From Rhodothermales bacterium (GTDB taxonomy: Bacteria > Bacteroidota > Rhodothermia > Rhodothermales > UBA10348): 64,000 bases of DNA. Each line of letters starts with the position of its first letter. Within the stretch, counting starts at the first letter, position 1. The notes beneath the pieces are model-generated. The model saw only the letters and a list, made by a program, of their open reading frames with translations. It was not told the DNA's origin and ran no database searches. The position numbers were made by a program, and so were the translations under genes. Location: assembly GCA_017643395.1 (NCBI GenBank), contig JAEPNP010000002.1:226290-290289 (forward strand), written 5' to 3'. Shown here piece after piece: positions 1 to 9,836 of this stretch.

Positions 1-2081
1 TGCAACCGGTCAATGAGTCTGCCGAAGCAGATCAGGTAGAGATCCAGGCGCGCATCCGCTCCATCAAGGAACTGGCCATTCAGATAGTCAATCTGTCGCC
101 GAATCTGCCCAGCGAGGCGGCCTACGCGATTCAGAACATCGAGTCGCCGACCTTCCTCATTCATTTCATCGCGTCCAACCTTCAGATCGAGGTTTCTGAA
201 AAGCAGGACCTCCTGGAGACTCTGCCGCTCATCGAGCGCGCGGACCTCGTGATGAAATACCTCGAGAAGGAGCTCCAGGTGCTGGAGCTCTCCGAGGAGA
301 TCCGCTCCCGGGTCAAGAGCGACGTTGATCAGCAGCAGCGCGAGTATCTCCTGCGGCAACAACTCAAGGCCATCCAGGAGGAGTTGGGAGAGGCCGAAGG
401 CATGGGGGCCGAGATTGGTGAGCTTCGCGAGCGCGCGGAGAAGAAGGCCCTGCCGGAAACCGTGCGCAAGCAGCTGAATCGCGAGCTGGACAAGCTCGCC
501 CGCTCCAATCCGGCCTCGCCGGATTATGCGGTTACCCGCAACTACGTGGACTGGATTCTCGACATTCCCTGGGAGGAATACTCCGAGGATCAGCTGGACA
601 TCAAGCGCGCCGGCGTGGTGCTGGATGAGGACCACTACGGTCTCCAGCAGGTCAAGCAGCGCATTCTCGAGTACCTCGCCGTACTGAAGCTGAAGGGCGA
701 CATGAAGGCGCCCATCCTCTGCTTCTACGGTCCTCCCGGCGTTGGCAAGACGTCACTCGGCAAGAGCATTGCCCGCGCGCTTGGGCGTGAATTCGTGCGC
801 ATGAGCCTCGGCGGGGTGCGCGATGAGGCCGAGATCCGGGGGCATCGCCGCACCTATGTGGGCGCGCTTCCGGGACGCATCATTCAGGGCCTGAAAAAGG
901 CCGGCACCGCGAATCCGGTGTTCATGCTGGACGAGGTAGACAAACTCGGCTCCGATTTCCGCGGAGACCCGTCGAGTGCGTTGCTCGAGGTCCTGGATCC
1001 CGAGCAGAACAATGCATTCAACGATCACTATCTGGAGGTCGACTACGACCTGTCGAAGGTGTTGTTTATCGCCACGGCCAACTACCTGGAGATGATTCCG
1101 CCGCCGCTGCGGGACCGCATGGAGCTGATCCAGATCACCGGCTACACCCAGGAGGAGAAGCTGGCGATTGCCAAACAATACCTGGTGCCTAGGCAGCGGG
1201 AGCGCAACGGCCTGGAGGACGAGCAGTTCGAACTCACGGACGATGCGGTCCGTCTCATCATCGACGGTTATACCCGAGAGTCCGGCGTGCGAAGCCTGGA
1301 GCGCACCATCGGCTCGGTGGCGCGTGGCGTGGCCAAGAAGGTCGCCATGGACGATTCCAGTGGCGAGACCGTGGATGCTCCGGACATCGAATCCTATCTC
1401 AAGGCCCGCCGCTATGAGTCCGAGGTCGCCGAGCGCGTCGTCGTGCCCGGAGTGGCCACCGGCCTGGCCTGGACGCCGGTTGGTGGGGACATCCTGTTTA
1501 TCGAAGCGTCGGTTTCACGCGGCTCCGGCCGGATGATTCTGACCGGCCAGTTGGGTGACGTCATGAAGGAGTCCGCCCAAGCGGCTCTCTCCTACGTCAA
1601 GGCCAACGCTGACGAACTCGGCATTCCGGCAGACGCCTTCCGCCACTGGGACCTCCATGTGCACGTGCCGGCTGGTGCCGTGCCCAAGGACGGGCCGTCG
1701 GCCGGCGTGGCGATGCTGTCGGCATTGGTATCCATCTACACGCAGCGCCGGGTGCGACACACGGTCGCGATGACCGGGGAGATCACCCTTCGTGGCCTCG
1801 TGCTTCCGGTGGGCGGCATCAAGGAGAAGGTTCTGGCCGCCAAGCGCGCAGGAATCAAAAAGGTGTACCTGCCGGAGAAAAACCGAAAGGACGTGGCCGA
1901 GATCGAGAAGGACGCCCTCAAGGGGATCTCCATCGAGTATCTCACCCGGATGGAGGAAATCCTGGAGCATGTGCTGGTCAAGCGCCCGCTCAAGTCTCCC
2001 CGGGAGTTCTTCAAGGTGCCCGACAGCGAGAAGCGCAAGGTCATGGGCGGCACGCCGGAGATGGTGGTGAGCGCCAACTAG
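1..2081 (+). CDS. lon: ATP-dependent protease Lon, 5' end cut by window edge
   Basis: Lon is the cytoplasmic AAA+ serine protease that degrades misfolded and regulatory proteins. The reading frame is open from base 3, so the N-terminal substrate-binding domain begins before the window. Visible in order are the end of the LON N domain and its coiled coil, the AAA+ module with Walker A GPPGVGKT (729-752) and the Walker B stretch VFMLDEVDKL, and the protease domain. The protease shows the catalytic serine in PKDGPSAGVAM (codon 1698-1700) and the dyad lysine in GGIKEK (around 1821-1829). About 690 codons are present of a usual 800 or so. A hairpin terminator follows directly. Identification is secure; only the start is missing. 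Confidence 0.97.
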   Translation, partial: QPVNESAEADQVEIQARIRSIKELAIQIVNLSPNLPSEAAYAIQNIESPTFLIHFIASNLQIEVSEKQDLLETLPLIERADLVMKYLEKELQVLELSEEIRSRVKSDVDQQQREYLLRQQLKAIQEELGEAEGMGAEIGELRERAEKKALPETVRKQLNRELDKLARSNPASPDYAVTRNYVDWILDIPWEEYSEDQLDIKRAGVVLDEDHYGLQQVKQRILEYLAVLKLKGDMKAPILCFYGPPGVGKTSLGKSIARALGREFVRMSLGGVRDEAEIRGHRRTYVGALPGRIIQGLKKAGTANPVFMLDEVDKLGSDFRGDPSSALLEVLDPEQNNAFNDHYLEVDYDLSKVLFIATANYLEMIPPPLRDRMELIQITGYTQEEKLAIAKQYLVPRQRERNGLEDEQFELTDDAVRLIIDGYTRESGVRSLERTIGSVARGVAKKVAMDDSSGETVDAPDIESYLKARRYESEVAERVVVPGVATGLAWTPVGGDILFIEASVSRGSGRMILTGQLGDVMKESAQAALSYVKANADELGIPADAFRHWDLHVHVPAGAVPKDGPSAGVAMLSALVSIYTQRRVRHTVAMTGEITLRGLVLPVGGIKEKVLAAKRAGIKKVYLPEKNRKDVAEIEKDALKGISIEYLTRMEEILEHVLVKRPLKSPREFFKVPDSEKRKVMGGTPEMVVSAN

Positions 2082-2112
2082 CACTCACCCGCCGCAGGCA
2101 ACAAGAAATGAA

Positions 2113-2151
2113 AGGCCCGGGCCGCAACGCGGCTCGGGCCTATTTCTTTTT
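2113..2151 (+). terminator. Rho-independent terminator after lon
   Basis: A 13-bp stem (2113-2125 pairing with 2129-2141, one G-U pair, 3-nt loop) is followed by a T-rich tract to 2151. The bases left of the stem are A-rich, so it could also stop the convergent transcript from the minus strand. It overlaps the stop codon of the small minus-strand gene. Confidence 0.8.
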
Positions 2152-2379
2152 GCGCCGCGGCTCCTCGTATTCCTCGAGGATCTTGGCGTCTTCGACGCCA
2201 GGATCCAGCCCCTCCTTAAACGCCTTTTCCGCGTCTGCGAAGAGCTCGGCGGCCTGATCTACCGCCATCTCAAGAACGCTGCCCGCTGCACGGGCCACAT
2301 GGCCGGTCAGGTACACCGCCCTGCCCAGCCAGTTCAGCTCGCTGAACCGGATCTCCCGGCCGGTGCGCTCATCCGACAC
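2140..2379 (-). CDS. Small hypothetical helical protein (79 aa)
   Basis: I do not recognise a family. The protein is predominantly alpha-helical, with an apolar N-terminal half (NWLGRAVYLTGHVARAAG) and an acidic second half ending in PRRKKK. Its GTG start lies immediately after the TAG of the preceding H1-like gene, so the two are very likely co-transcribed and translationally coupled. The helical, amphipathic character would fit a phasin-like or nucleoid-associated partner, but that is only inference. Confidence 0.6.
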   Translation of the reverse strand: MSDERTGREIRFSELNWLGRAVYLTGHVARAAGSVLEMAVDQAAELFADAEKAFKEGLDPGVEDAKILEEYEEPRRKKK

Positions 2380-2739
2380 CTAGGCGTCGGGCTTCTTGCG
2401 AGGCGTACGGGGCTTGGTGGTGCGCTTGGCGCGCGGCTTCTTCGCCGCCGGCTTGGGCTCTGCAGCCTCCTTGGCAGTCTCGGCCGCTTTCTCGGCGGCT
2501 TCTGCAGCTTCTTCGGCGGCATCGGCAGCCTTCTCGCGGGCCGCTGCGGCTTCCTTTCGAATGCTGTCGGCGATGTCGTCAACCACAGTTTGCACCACTT
2601 TGCCGGCCTCTTTGGCGCCGTTCGTGACAAGCGAAAGTGCTGCCTCTACCAGAAAGCGGGCCTGCTCATCCACTTCCAAGTGGTCGAAACCGCTACGAAG
2701 ATCGTGGAAGGCGTCTGAGGTCGTTTTATCTGCGCTCAT
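2380..2739 (-). CDS. Helical protein with histone H1-like Lys/Ala/Pro tail (119 aa)
   Basis: The chosen ATG gives MSADKTTSDAFHDLRSGF; the frame stays open upstream but that part is low-complexity and unlikely to be translated. Residues 1-55 form a helical domain. Residues 55-90 are an Ala/Glu/Lys coiled-coil-like stretch. The last 30 residues are rich in Lys, Arg, Pro and Thr (KPRAKRTTKPRTPRKK), like the tails of bacterial H1-like (HctB/AlgP type) or PhaF-type proteins. A DNA-binding or granule-associated role is inferred from composition only. It sits directly upstream of the 79-residue gene. Confidence 0.65.
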   Translation of the reverse strand: MSADKTTSDAFHDLRSGFDHLEVDEQARFLVEAALSLVTNGAKEAGKVVQTVVDDIADSIRKEAAAAREKAADAAEEAAEAAEKAAETAKEAAEPKPAAKKPRAKRTTKPRTPRKKPDA

Positions 2740-2869
2740 AATGTTCGGTTGATGGCCTGAAGGCGTGCTTGGTAGACGGAAACCTTTGGGGCAGGTTTCA
2801 CCCCGCCCGCCCACGCCTGGAGCCTTCCTGCTGTGCCCGGCTGACCGGCCGCAAGCGCCAGGACCGTAC

Positions 2870-2908
2870 AAACGCAAAACGGGGCGGCTGCCGTTCGGCA
2901 GCCGCCCC
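2870..2908 (-). terminator. Rho-independent terminator after ppdK
   Basis: A 13-bp perfect GC-rich inverted repeat (2881-2893 with 2896-2908) is followed, on the minus strand, by GTTTTGCGTTTG. It lies 24 bp beyond the ppdK stop codon. Confidence 0.85.
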
Positions 2909-2931
2909 GCTGAAGCAAACGCTCAGGCCGA

Positions 2932-5613
2932 TCAGCCGCGGGCCTCCTGGCTTGCCAGGTAGGCCTGCGCAGCCGCCAGACGTGCAATCGGCACGCGGAA
3001 GGGCGAGCAGGACACGTAGTCCAGGCCGACCTCGTGGCAGAAGTGAACCGAAGCCGGGTCACCACCGTGCTCGCCGCAGATGCCCACCTTCAGGAGCGGA
3101 CGCTGCGAACGACCACGCTCAGTGCCGACACGCACCAGCTGGCCGACACCCTCGATGTCGATCGACTGGAACGGGTCGTCCACCAGAATCTTGTCCTCAA
3201 CGTAGTACGGCAGGAACTTGCCAGCATCGTCACGCGAGTACCCGAAGGTCATCTGCGTGAGATCGTTCGTGCCGTAGCTGAAGAACTCAGCCTCCTCAGC
3301 AATTTTGTCGGCCGTCAGACATGCCCGCGGGATCTCGATCATGGTACCGACCATGTAGTCCACGCTGGCACCCTTCTCCTTGAACACGGCGGCTGCCGTG
3401 GTCTGGATGACCGCCTTCTGGTTCTTGAACTCCTCCACGGTACCGATCAGCGGCACCATGATCTCGGGCAGCACATCGACGCCCTCCTGGCTCAGCTCAA
3501 CAGCCGCCTCGATGATGGCGCGGGCCTGCATTTCGGTGATCTCCGGATAGGTGATCCCGAGGCGACAGCCGCGGTGACCCAGCATGGGGTTGAACTCATG
3601 CAGCGAGTCAATCTTGGCGCGAATCGCGTCCTCGGAGATGCCCATCTTGTTGGCCATGTCCGTGACTTCCTTCGCGGAGTGCGGGAGGAACTCATGGAGC
3701 GGCGGATCCAGCAGACGGACCGTCACCGGCAATCCTTCCATCGCCCGGAAAATGCCCAGGAAGTCTTCCTTCTGGACCGGGAGCAGCTTGGCGAGGGCGG
3801 CGCGGCGCGCCTTCTCGTCCTCGGCCAGGATCATCTCCCGGACGTGGTCGATGCGGTCTCCCTCGAAGAACATGTGCTCCGTGCGGCAGAGACCGATGCC
3901 CTGTGCACCGAAGTCGCGAGCGGCCTTGGCGTCTGCCGGCGTGTCCGCGTTGGTGCGCACTTTCATGTAGCGGAAGCCGTCGACCCAGCTCATGAACTCG
4001 GCGAACTCGCCGGTCATTTCGGGCTTTACGAGCGGCTGCTCGTCCAGAATGACCTCGCCGCTTGAGCCGTTGATCGAGAGCCAATCGCCCTCATGCACGG
4101 TCACGTCGCCGTTGGTGAAGGACTTGGTCTTGTAGTTGATGACGATGTCACCACAGCCGGCTACACATGGCTTGCCCCATCCACGCGCCACAACAGCCGC
4201 GTGACTGGTCATGCCGCCTCGAGAGGTGAGAATGCCTTCTGCGGCGTGCATGCCGCCGACGTCCTCGGGGCTCGTCTCAATGCGAACCAGAATCACGCGA
4301 TCACCGGCAGCCTTGCGGTTCTCGGCCTCCTCAGCAGAGAACACCACCTGGCCCACAGCCGCGCCAGGAGAAGCAGGCAGCCCCTTGGCGATTACCTTGT
4401 CGGCATAGGCCGTCACGTCCTCGAAGCGGGGATGCAGCAGCATGTCGATGTGGATCGGCTCCACGAGACCTGCAACGGCGTCCTTCTTCTCGACTAGGCC
4501 TTCCTTCACGAGGTCGACGGCAATCTTGACGGCGGCCGGACCCGTGCGCTTGCCATTGCGCGTCTGCAGCAGGAAGAGCTGGCCCTCCTGGACCGTGAAC
4601 TCAATGTCCTGCATGTTCTTGTAGTGGCGCTCCAGCGTCTGGGTAGCCTCAACAAGCTGGCGATACGCGGCCGGGAACTCCTCGGCCATGCGGGAGATGT
4701 CCTCGGGCGTGCGGATGCCCGCCACCACATCTTCGCCCTGCGCGTCGACCAGAAACTCCCCATACAGCTTGTTCTCGCCGGTGGAGGGGTTGCGCGTGAA
4801 GAGCACGCCCGTGCCAGAGCCCGGACCCATGTTGCCGAACACCATCGCCTGCACGTTCACCGCCGTGCCGATCAGACCGGTGATCTTGTTGATGTTGCGG
4901 TACTTCAGCGCGCGGTCGCTGTCCCATGAGTTGAACACGGCGTTGACGGCCAGCGTCAGTTGCTCGTAGGGATCGTCGGGGAACATGTACCCCGTGTGCT
5001 TGCGATAGATGGCCTTGTAGCGGTCCACCAGCTCGCTGAGATCGTCCGCAGTGAGATCCACGTCATTCTCGACGCCGCGCTCCTGCTTGAGCGCCTCCAT
5101 GGCGTGCTCGAACTGCTCGTGGTGCACGCCCATAACCACGTCACCGAACATGTCGATGAACCGGCGATAGGCGTCGTAGGCAAATCGATGGTTGCCGGTC
5201 TTCTCGGCCAGTCCTTCGACCACGTCGTCGTTCATGCCGAGGTTCAGGACCGTGTCCATCATGCCCGGCATCGAAACCGCGGCACCGGAGCGCACTGATA
5301 CGAGCAGCGGATTTTCGCGGTCGCCAAATCCTGCGCCCATCGCCTGTGCGATGTGATCCACGCCCTCACGCACGTCTGCGTCAAGGCCTTCAGGCCATTG
5401 GCCTTTGGTTTCGCTGTAGTGGCGGCAGCACTCGGTGCTGATGGTGAATCCTGGAGGCACCGGCAGACCAATGGCGCTCATTTCAGACAGGTTGGCGCCC
5501 TTTCCACCCAGCAGGGCTTTCATCGACTTGTCGCCTTCGCTCTTGCCTCCGCCGAAGACGAAGACCCGCTGGGTCATCACTGCCGTGTCCGGCTCTTTCT
5601 CCACCGTTTCCAT
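2932..5613 (-). CDS. ppdK: Pyruvate, phosphate dikinase
   Basis: PPDK interconverts pyruvate + ATP + Pi with PEP + AMP + PPi in central carbon metabolism. The 893-residue length is normal. The N-terminal ATP-grasp domain starts with [20 protein letters not shown]. The phosphohistidine domain carries the catalytic His in [21 protein letters not shown]-like sequence. The C-terminal PEP/pyruvate TIM barrel contains [18 protein letters not shown] and the catalytic Cys in [10 protein letters not shown]. An internal methionine before [10 protein letters not shown] could be the real start, because the first 12 residues are not typical. It is monocistronic, with its own terminator, and diverges from topA across 303 bp containing two palindromes. 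Confidence 0.97.
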   Translation of the reverse strand: METVEKEPDTAVMTQRVFVFGGGKSEGDKSMKALLGGKGANLSEMSAIGLPVPPGFTISTECCRHYSETKGQWPEGLDADVREGVDHIAQAMGAGFGDRENPLLVSVRSGAAVSMPGMMDTVLNLGMNDDVVEGLAEKTGNHRFAYDAYRRFIDMFGDVVMGVHHEQFEHAMEALKQERGVENDVDLTADDLSELVDRYKAIYRKHTGYMFPDDPYEQLTLAVNAVFNSWDSDRALKYRNINKITGLIGTAVNVQAMVFGNMGPGSGTGVLFTRNPSTGENKLYGEFLVDAQGEDVVAGIRTPEDISRMAEEFPAAYRQLVEATQTLERHYKNMQDIEFTVQEGQLFLLQTRNGKRTGPAAVKIAVDLVKEGLVEKKDAVAGLVEPIHIDMLLHPRFEDVTAYADKVIAKGLPASPGAAVGQVVFSAEEAENRKAAGDRVILVRIETSPEDVGGMHAAEGILTSRGGMTSHAAVVARGWGKPCVAGCGDIVINYKTKSFTNGDVTVHEGDWLSINGSSGEVILDEQPLVKPEMTGEFAEFMSWVDGFRYMKVRTNADTPADAKAARDFGAQGIGLCRTEHMFFEGDRIDHVREMILAEDEKARRAALAKLLPVQKEDFLGIFRAMEGLPVTVRLLDPPLHEFLPHSAKEVTDMANKMGISEDAIRAKIDSLHEFNPMLGHRGCRLGITYPEITEMQARAIIEAAVELSQEGVDVLPEIMVPLIGTVEEFKNQKAVIQTTAAAVFKEKGASVDYMVGTMIEIPRACLTADKIAEEAEFFSYGTNDLTQMTFGYSRDDAGKFLPYYVEDKILVDDPFQSIDIEGVGQLVRVGTERGRSQRPLLKVGICGEHGGDPASVHFCHEVGLDYVSCSPFRVPIARLAAAQAYLASQEARG

Positions 5614-5916
5614 ATTCCGTTCGTTTCGTTCGAGATAGTGGAGCGACGCCTCCTTTTGTCGGAAATCGTTCGCTCAAAGCGTAAGAAGATAAGGAGATGA
5701 CCCGGCAGACCCTGCTTCCTGACGGACAAGAAACCATTAATGGTTAGGAAGCGCTTCCGCGGTGATCAGCGCGAGCGCGGCGGCCCTACACCGGCGGTTG
5801 CTCGTTCGCATCGAGCCTCCTGTGCCGCCCGCCTCCCCGACGGTTGTTCACGGAACGTCACCGGCGGGATCGCGTGATAGGGCGGCCTGAATAATTGAGT
5901 AGTCCGCTTCCCGTTT
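5614..5916. other. Divergent ppdK/topA promoter region
   Basis: This 303-bp gap carries no plausible gene. On the ppdK side the minus strand reads TACGCTTTG (5675-5683), close to the Bacteroidota -7 box TAnnTTTG but with one extra spacer base. Two perfect palindromes stand side by side in the middle (listed separately). No recognisable box was seen directly before topA. Confidence 0.5.
5732..5758. promoter_or_regulatory. Adjacent perfect palindromes (candidate operators)
   Basis: AACCATTAATGGTT (5732-5745) and GGAAGCGCTTCC (5747-5758) are both perfect palindromes separated by one base. The second has the central CG and general form of LacI-family operators. They lie 119 bp upstream of the ppdK start and 158 bp upstream of topA, so the likely target is ppdK. 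No regulator gene is adjacent. Confidence 0.45.
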
Positions 5917-8493
5917 ATGCCGCACCTGGTCGTCGTTGAGTCCCCCACCAAGGCCCGCACCATCCGACGCTTCCTGCCCAAGGAGTACCGCGTCGAAGCC
6001 AGCATGGGCCACGTCCGGGATCTCCCCGCATCGGCCAGCCAGATTCCGAAGCGTCTCAAGGGAGAATCCTGGTCCCGGCTCGGTGTCAATGTGCAGGATG
6101 GCTTCGAGCCGCTCTACGTGGTACCCCCGGAAAAAGCCAAGGTGGTTCGCGAGCTGAAGGAAGCGCTCAAGGATGCGGACGAACTCTATATCGCGACTGA
6201 CGAAGACCGGGAAGGAGAGTCCATCGGCTGGCATCTGCTTGAGGTGCTCAAGCCCAAGGTGCCGGTCAAGCGCATGGTGTTCCACGAGATCACGGAGCAG
6301 GCGATTCGAGAGGCTCTCGATCACACCCGGTCGATGGACGAGTCGCTGATCGAGGCGCAGGAGACCCGACGGGTGCTGGACAGGCTGGTCGGGTATACGC
6401 TGTCGCCGCTGCTCTGGAAGAAGGTTGCCCCCAAGCTCTCGGCCGGCCGCGTGCAGAGCGTCGCCGTGCGCATCATCGTGAATCGCGAGAAGGAGCGCAT
6501 CGCCTTCGTACCGGCCACCTACTGGAACATCGACGCCAAACTGCAGGCCGCGAACGGCGCGTTTGACGCTGCACTCACTCATGTTGCCGACGTGCGGATA
6601 GCTGCCGGACGCGACTTCGACGACGATACCGGGCGCCTGAAGGCGGACCTGACCAATGGAGTCGACGTGCTGCAGCTCACCGAGGAGCGCGCCAAAGAGC
6701 TGACCGCGGAGTTGGAGAAGGCGGTCTGGACCGTGAACTCCGTCGAGTCCAAGACGTCCACTCGGTCTCCTGCGGCGCCGTTCATTACCTCCACCCTGCA
6801 GCAGGAGGCGAGCCGCAAGCTTCGGCTGTCGGCCCGGGAGACGATGCGGGTGGCGCAGCGGCTGTACGAGCAGGGTTTCATTACGTACATGCGAACCGAC
6901 TCGACCAACCTGTCTGCCGAAGCCATGACGGCGGCGCGCAAGGCCATCGAGTCACGATACGGTTCGGACTACCTGTTCAACGGCGGTCGTACGTACGCCA
7001 ACAAGGTGCGCAACGCCCAGGAGGCTCACGAGGCCATCCGGCCGTCCGGTACGGCCATGAAGACGGCCGATGAACTCAAGCTGAGCGGTGTCGAAGGCAA
7101 GCTGTACGATTTGATCTGGAAGCGCACCGTCGCCTCCCAGATGGCCGATGCGCGCCTGCGCACGGTGACCGTTCGCATTGGAGCCGGCGAGGGCGACAAC
7201 GCCTGCACCTTCCGCGCCTCAGGACGCACGATTGAATTCCCGGGCTTCATGCGCGCCTATGTGGAGGGCTCGGATGACCCGGAGGCCCAGCTGGAGGATC
7301 GCGAGTCCCCGCTTCCGGCCATGTCCGAGGGCGACAATCCGAAATGCACCGAACTGGAGGCCCGCGGCTCGGAGACGAAGCCGCCGGCTCGGCTCACGGA
7401 CGCATCGCTCATCCGCATTCTCGAGAGTGAAGGAATCGGCCGCCCGAGTACCTACGCCTCCATCATCGACACCATCGTCAACCGCGGGTACGTGAAGCGG
7501 CAGGGCAGTCAGCTTGTGCCCACATTCACGGCGTTTGCGACCACGAATCTTCTCGAGAGCAACTTCGGTCAGCTGGTGGATGTCGGTTTCACGGCCGAGA
7601 TGGAGCAGATTCTGGACGACATCGCCAGTGGCGAGAAAGAGCCGGATCAGTTCCTTCGCCAGTTTTATGTCGGCAGCGATGGACTGCAGACCAAGGTCGA
7701 GGAAGGGCTCGACAAGATCGACGCGCGTGCCGTGTCAGAAATCAAGCTCGAGCCCTGGCAGCCGTACAGCGTGCGAGTCGGCCGATACGGTCCGTACGTG
7801 GAGGTTCAGAAGAACGGCAACGAGGACTCGACAAAAGCCTCGCTGCCGGATGACTGGACCCCGGGAGACGTCACGGTCGAGAAGATCGAAGAGCTGATCC
7901 AGGCCGCCGACGAGGGCGATCGGGTCGTCGGAATCCACCCGGAGCACAACGTGCCGGTGCTCGTGTGCCGAGGCCCGTATGGCTACTACGTGCAGCTCGG
8001 GGAAGGGGACGGCGACGAGAAGCCCAAGCGAATCTCGGTTCCGAAGGGCAAGGATCCCGAGACCCTCGAGCTGGACACGGCCGTGGCGCTACTGGGTCTG
8101 CCCCGCCTGGTGGGCAACCACCCGGAGTCGGGGAAAGAGATTCACTCCAACATTGGTCGCTATGGTCCGTACGTCAAGCACGGATCCACCTTCGCGTCAC
8201 TGACGCCGGAGGACGATGTGCTTACCGTGGACCTGGACCGGGCACTCGCCCTGATCGCCAAGAAGGAGTCGCGGAACAAGGCGCTGAAGACGGTGGGCAA
8301 TCACCCGGAGGACGACGAGCCCATCGAGCTTTTCGAAGGGCGGTATGGCCCGTACGTGAAGCACGGCAAGGTAAACGCGTCAATCCCGAAGGGTACCGAT
8401 CCGGATAGCGTGAGCGTGGAGCAGGCCGTCGAGCTGCTCGCAGCCCGCGCGGCGCGCAAGAAGACCAAAGGCCGCGGCCGGCGGAAGAAGTAG
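5917..8493 (+). CDS. topA: DNA topoisomerase I (type IA)
   Basis: TopA relaxes negative supercoils by single-strand passage. The 858-residue protein starts with the TOPRIM domain (VVVESPTKARTI; metal-binding DREGESIGWHL). The active-site tyrosine is residue 324 in FITYMRTDSTNLS. Instead of Cys4 zinc fingers, the C-terminus holds about four topoisomerase C-terminal repeats recognisable by GRYGPYV or PYGYYV, and a basic tail ending GRGRRKK. This repeat-type C-terminus is usual in Bacteroidota and Actinobacteria. A degenerate repeat array follows directly. Confidence 0.97.
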   Translation: MPHLVVVESPTKARTIRRFLPKEYRVEASMGHVRDLPASASQIPKRLKGESWSRLGVNVQDGFEPLYVVPPEKAKVVRELKEALKDADELYIATDEDREGESIGWHLLEVLKPKVPVKRMVFHEITEQAIREALDHTRSMDESLIEAQETRRVLDRLVGYTLSPLLWKKVAPKLSAGRVQSVAVRIIVNREKERIAFVPATYWNIDAKLQAANGAFDAALTHVADVRIAAGRDFDDDTGRLKADLTNGVDVLQLTEERAKELTAELEKAVWTVNSVESKTSTRSPAAPFITSTLQQEASRKLRLSARETMRVAQRLYEQGFITYMRTDSTNLSAEAMTAARKAIESRYGSDYLFNGGRTYANKVRNAQEAHEAIRPSGTAMKTADELKLSGVEGKLYDLIWKRTVASQMADARLRTVTVRIGAGEGDNACTFRASGRTIEFPGFMRAYVEGSDDPEAQLEDRESPLPAMSEGDNPKCTELEARGSETKPPARLTDASLIRILESEGIGRPSTYASIIDTIVNRGYVKRQGSQLVPTFTAFATTNLLESNFGQLVDVGFTAEMEQILDDIASGEKEPDQFLRQFYVGSDGLQTKVEEGLDKIDARAVSEIKLEPWQPYSVRVGRYGPYVEVQKNGNEDSTKASLPDDWTPGDVTVEKIEELIQAADEGDRVVGIHPEHNVPVLVCRGPYGYYVQLGEGDGDEKPKRISVPKGKDPETLELDTAVALLGLPRLVGNHPESGKEIHSNIGRYGPYVKHGSTFASLTPEDDVLTVDLDRALALIAKKESRNKALKTVGNHPEDDEPIELFEGRYGPYVKHGKVNASIPKGTDPDSVSVEQAVELLAARAARKKTKGRGRRKK

Positions 8494-8790
8494 CGGCTCG
8501 CGAGCCGGTGGTCCGCTTGGGACCTCGGCGAGAGCCCACGGTTGTGGAATCCGGCGGCGGTAGTCCACTCGGCGCCGCGGCACCAGCCTTCCCTCCGCGC
8601 TCCGGCCGCTCGGGGCCGCGGCGCGAGCCCCGGTTGTGGAATCCGACGCCGTTGGTCCACTTAGGACCGCCGCGCGACACCCCCGATGTGGAATCCGCCT
8701 CCAGTTCTCCACTCGGCGCTCCGAGCCGGCGCCGCAGTTGTGGAATCCGCCCCCGGTAGTCCACTCCGCGCCGCGGCGCGAGCCCCCTTT
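8491..8790. repeat. Degenerate ~52-bp tandem repeat with internal inverted repeat
   Basis: Four units begin with (A/G)TTGTGGAATCCG or ATGTGGAATCCG at about 8541, 8633, 8686 and 8737, and a half unit lies at 8491-8540. Each unit has the form GTGGAATCCG, GC-rich core, GGTAGTCCACT or GTTGGTCCACTT, then GCGCCGCGGCGCGAGCCCC. GTGGA and TCCAC form an inverted repeat. Unit spacing is 51-53 bp except for the first, which carries about 40 extra bases. The array lies between the convergent genes topA and rsgA. The rest of the gap (8791-8877) is C-rich with nothing recognisable. Related units occur at 30744-30899. Confidence 0.8.
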
Positions 8791-8877
8791 CTGCGGCCCC
8801 GCGGCCCGAATCCCCTTTTTGCCCCCCGCCTGCGGCCCCGTCCGCGACGCAACCCCGCGCCCGGGGGCGGCAGGGAC

Positions 8878-9771
8878 TCACCTACCCACGTCTGCGTCTC
8901 CCAGGTGTAGCGAATAAAGCATGCCCAGATAGGAGTCGTAGCGCTCGATATTCAGGCGCCCCTCATCGACCGCTTCCTTGACCGCGCAGCCGGGCTCATG
9001 GTCGTGGGTGCAATTGGGGAATCGGCAGTGGGGAATCAGCGGCACCATCTCCGGGAAGTAGTGCGACAGGTGGGGCGGGTCCAGCCCGATTAGTCCATAT
9101 TCGCGAAGCCCCGGGGTGTCGACTACAAAGCCCCCCTGCTCGAGCGGGTGCAGGGACGCGACGGTAGTCGTGTGCGTACCCTTCCCGGTCGCGGCACTGA
9201 TCTCTCCCGTGCGCAGATCCAGTCCAGGGCTGATCGTGTTCAACAAGGTGGTCTTTCCGACTCCGGAGGGGCCTGCCACGACTGAAATTTTGTCTCGAAG
9301 CGCCTTCCTCAGCTTGCGCAGGCCTTTCCCGGTCTGTGCACTTACGGCGAGCACCGGGTAACCCAACTCCTCATAGACCCGAGTCCAGGCTTTGAGCGCC
9401 TGTTTGTCGATGCGCCCATCGACCAGATCGACCTTGTTGATCACAATGCCGGCTGGCAAGGAATTGGTAGCGGCCATGACCAGGAATCGATCGACAAACC
9501 CCGGATTGAACTTTGGAAGGTCCCACGCCTGCACTACCCAGGCGAAATCGATGTTCGTGGCAATCACGTGAGCCTTGCCGATCCGCCTGCCGGCCGCGCG
9601 GCGCACCAGGCTGCGGCTCCGCTCACCGATTCCGACGATCAAGCCGGTGTCATCTGCATTTCGCCGCAAGACAACCCGGTCGCCCACAACGACGGGGCTG
9701 GTCTCTCCTCCTGCGGAAAGCCTGAACTTGCCGCGCACTTTGCACGGCACGGTTTCGTCATCCACGCGCAC
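8878..9771 (-). CDS. rsgA: Ribosome small-subunit-dependent GTPase A
   Basis: RsgA is a circularly permuted GTPase that acts late in 30S maturation. Visible are an OB-fold N-terminus, NKVD (G4), SAQTGKGL (G5), then Walker A GPSGVGKTTLLN, DTPGLREYG, and the zinc knuckle CRFPNCTHDHEPGC. The coordinates use the last standard start (GTG). However, the frame continues upstream as GVVVRSTGSWYDV, which matches the conserved N-terminus of Bacteroidota RsgA. The true start is therefore probably further up, perhaps the CTG at 9831, with no ATG, GTG or TTG available. The next upstream gene ends at 9837. Confidence 0.95.
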   Translation of the reverse strand: MRVDDETVPCKVRGKFRLSAGGETSPVVVGDRVVLRRNADDTGLIVGIGERSRSLVRRAAGRRIGKAHVIATNIDFAWVVQAWDLPKFNPGFVDRFLVMAATNSLPAGIVINKVDLVDGRIDKQALKAWTRVYEELGYPVLAVSAQTGKGLRKLRKALRDKISVVAGPSGVGKTTLLNTISPGLDLRTGEISAATGKGTHTTTVASLHPLEQGGFVVDTPGLREYGLIGLDPPHLSHYFPEMVPLIPHCRFPNCTHDHEPGCAVKEAVDEGRLNIERYDSYLGMLYSLHLGDADVGR

Positions 9772-9836
9772 ATCGTACCAGCTCCCGGTGGAGCGAACGA
9801 CGACGCCCTGCTGTTCGGCCTCCGCTGCCAGGACGT

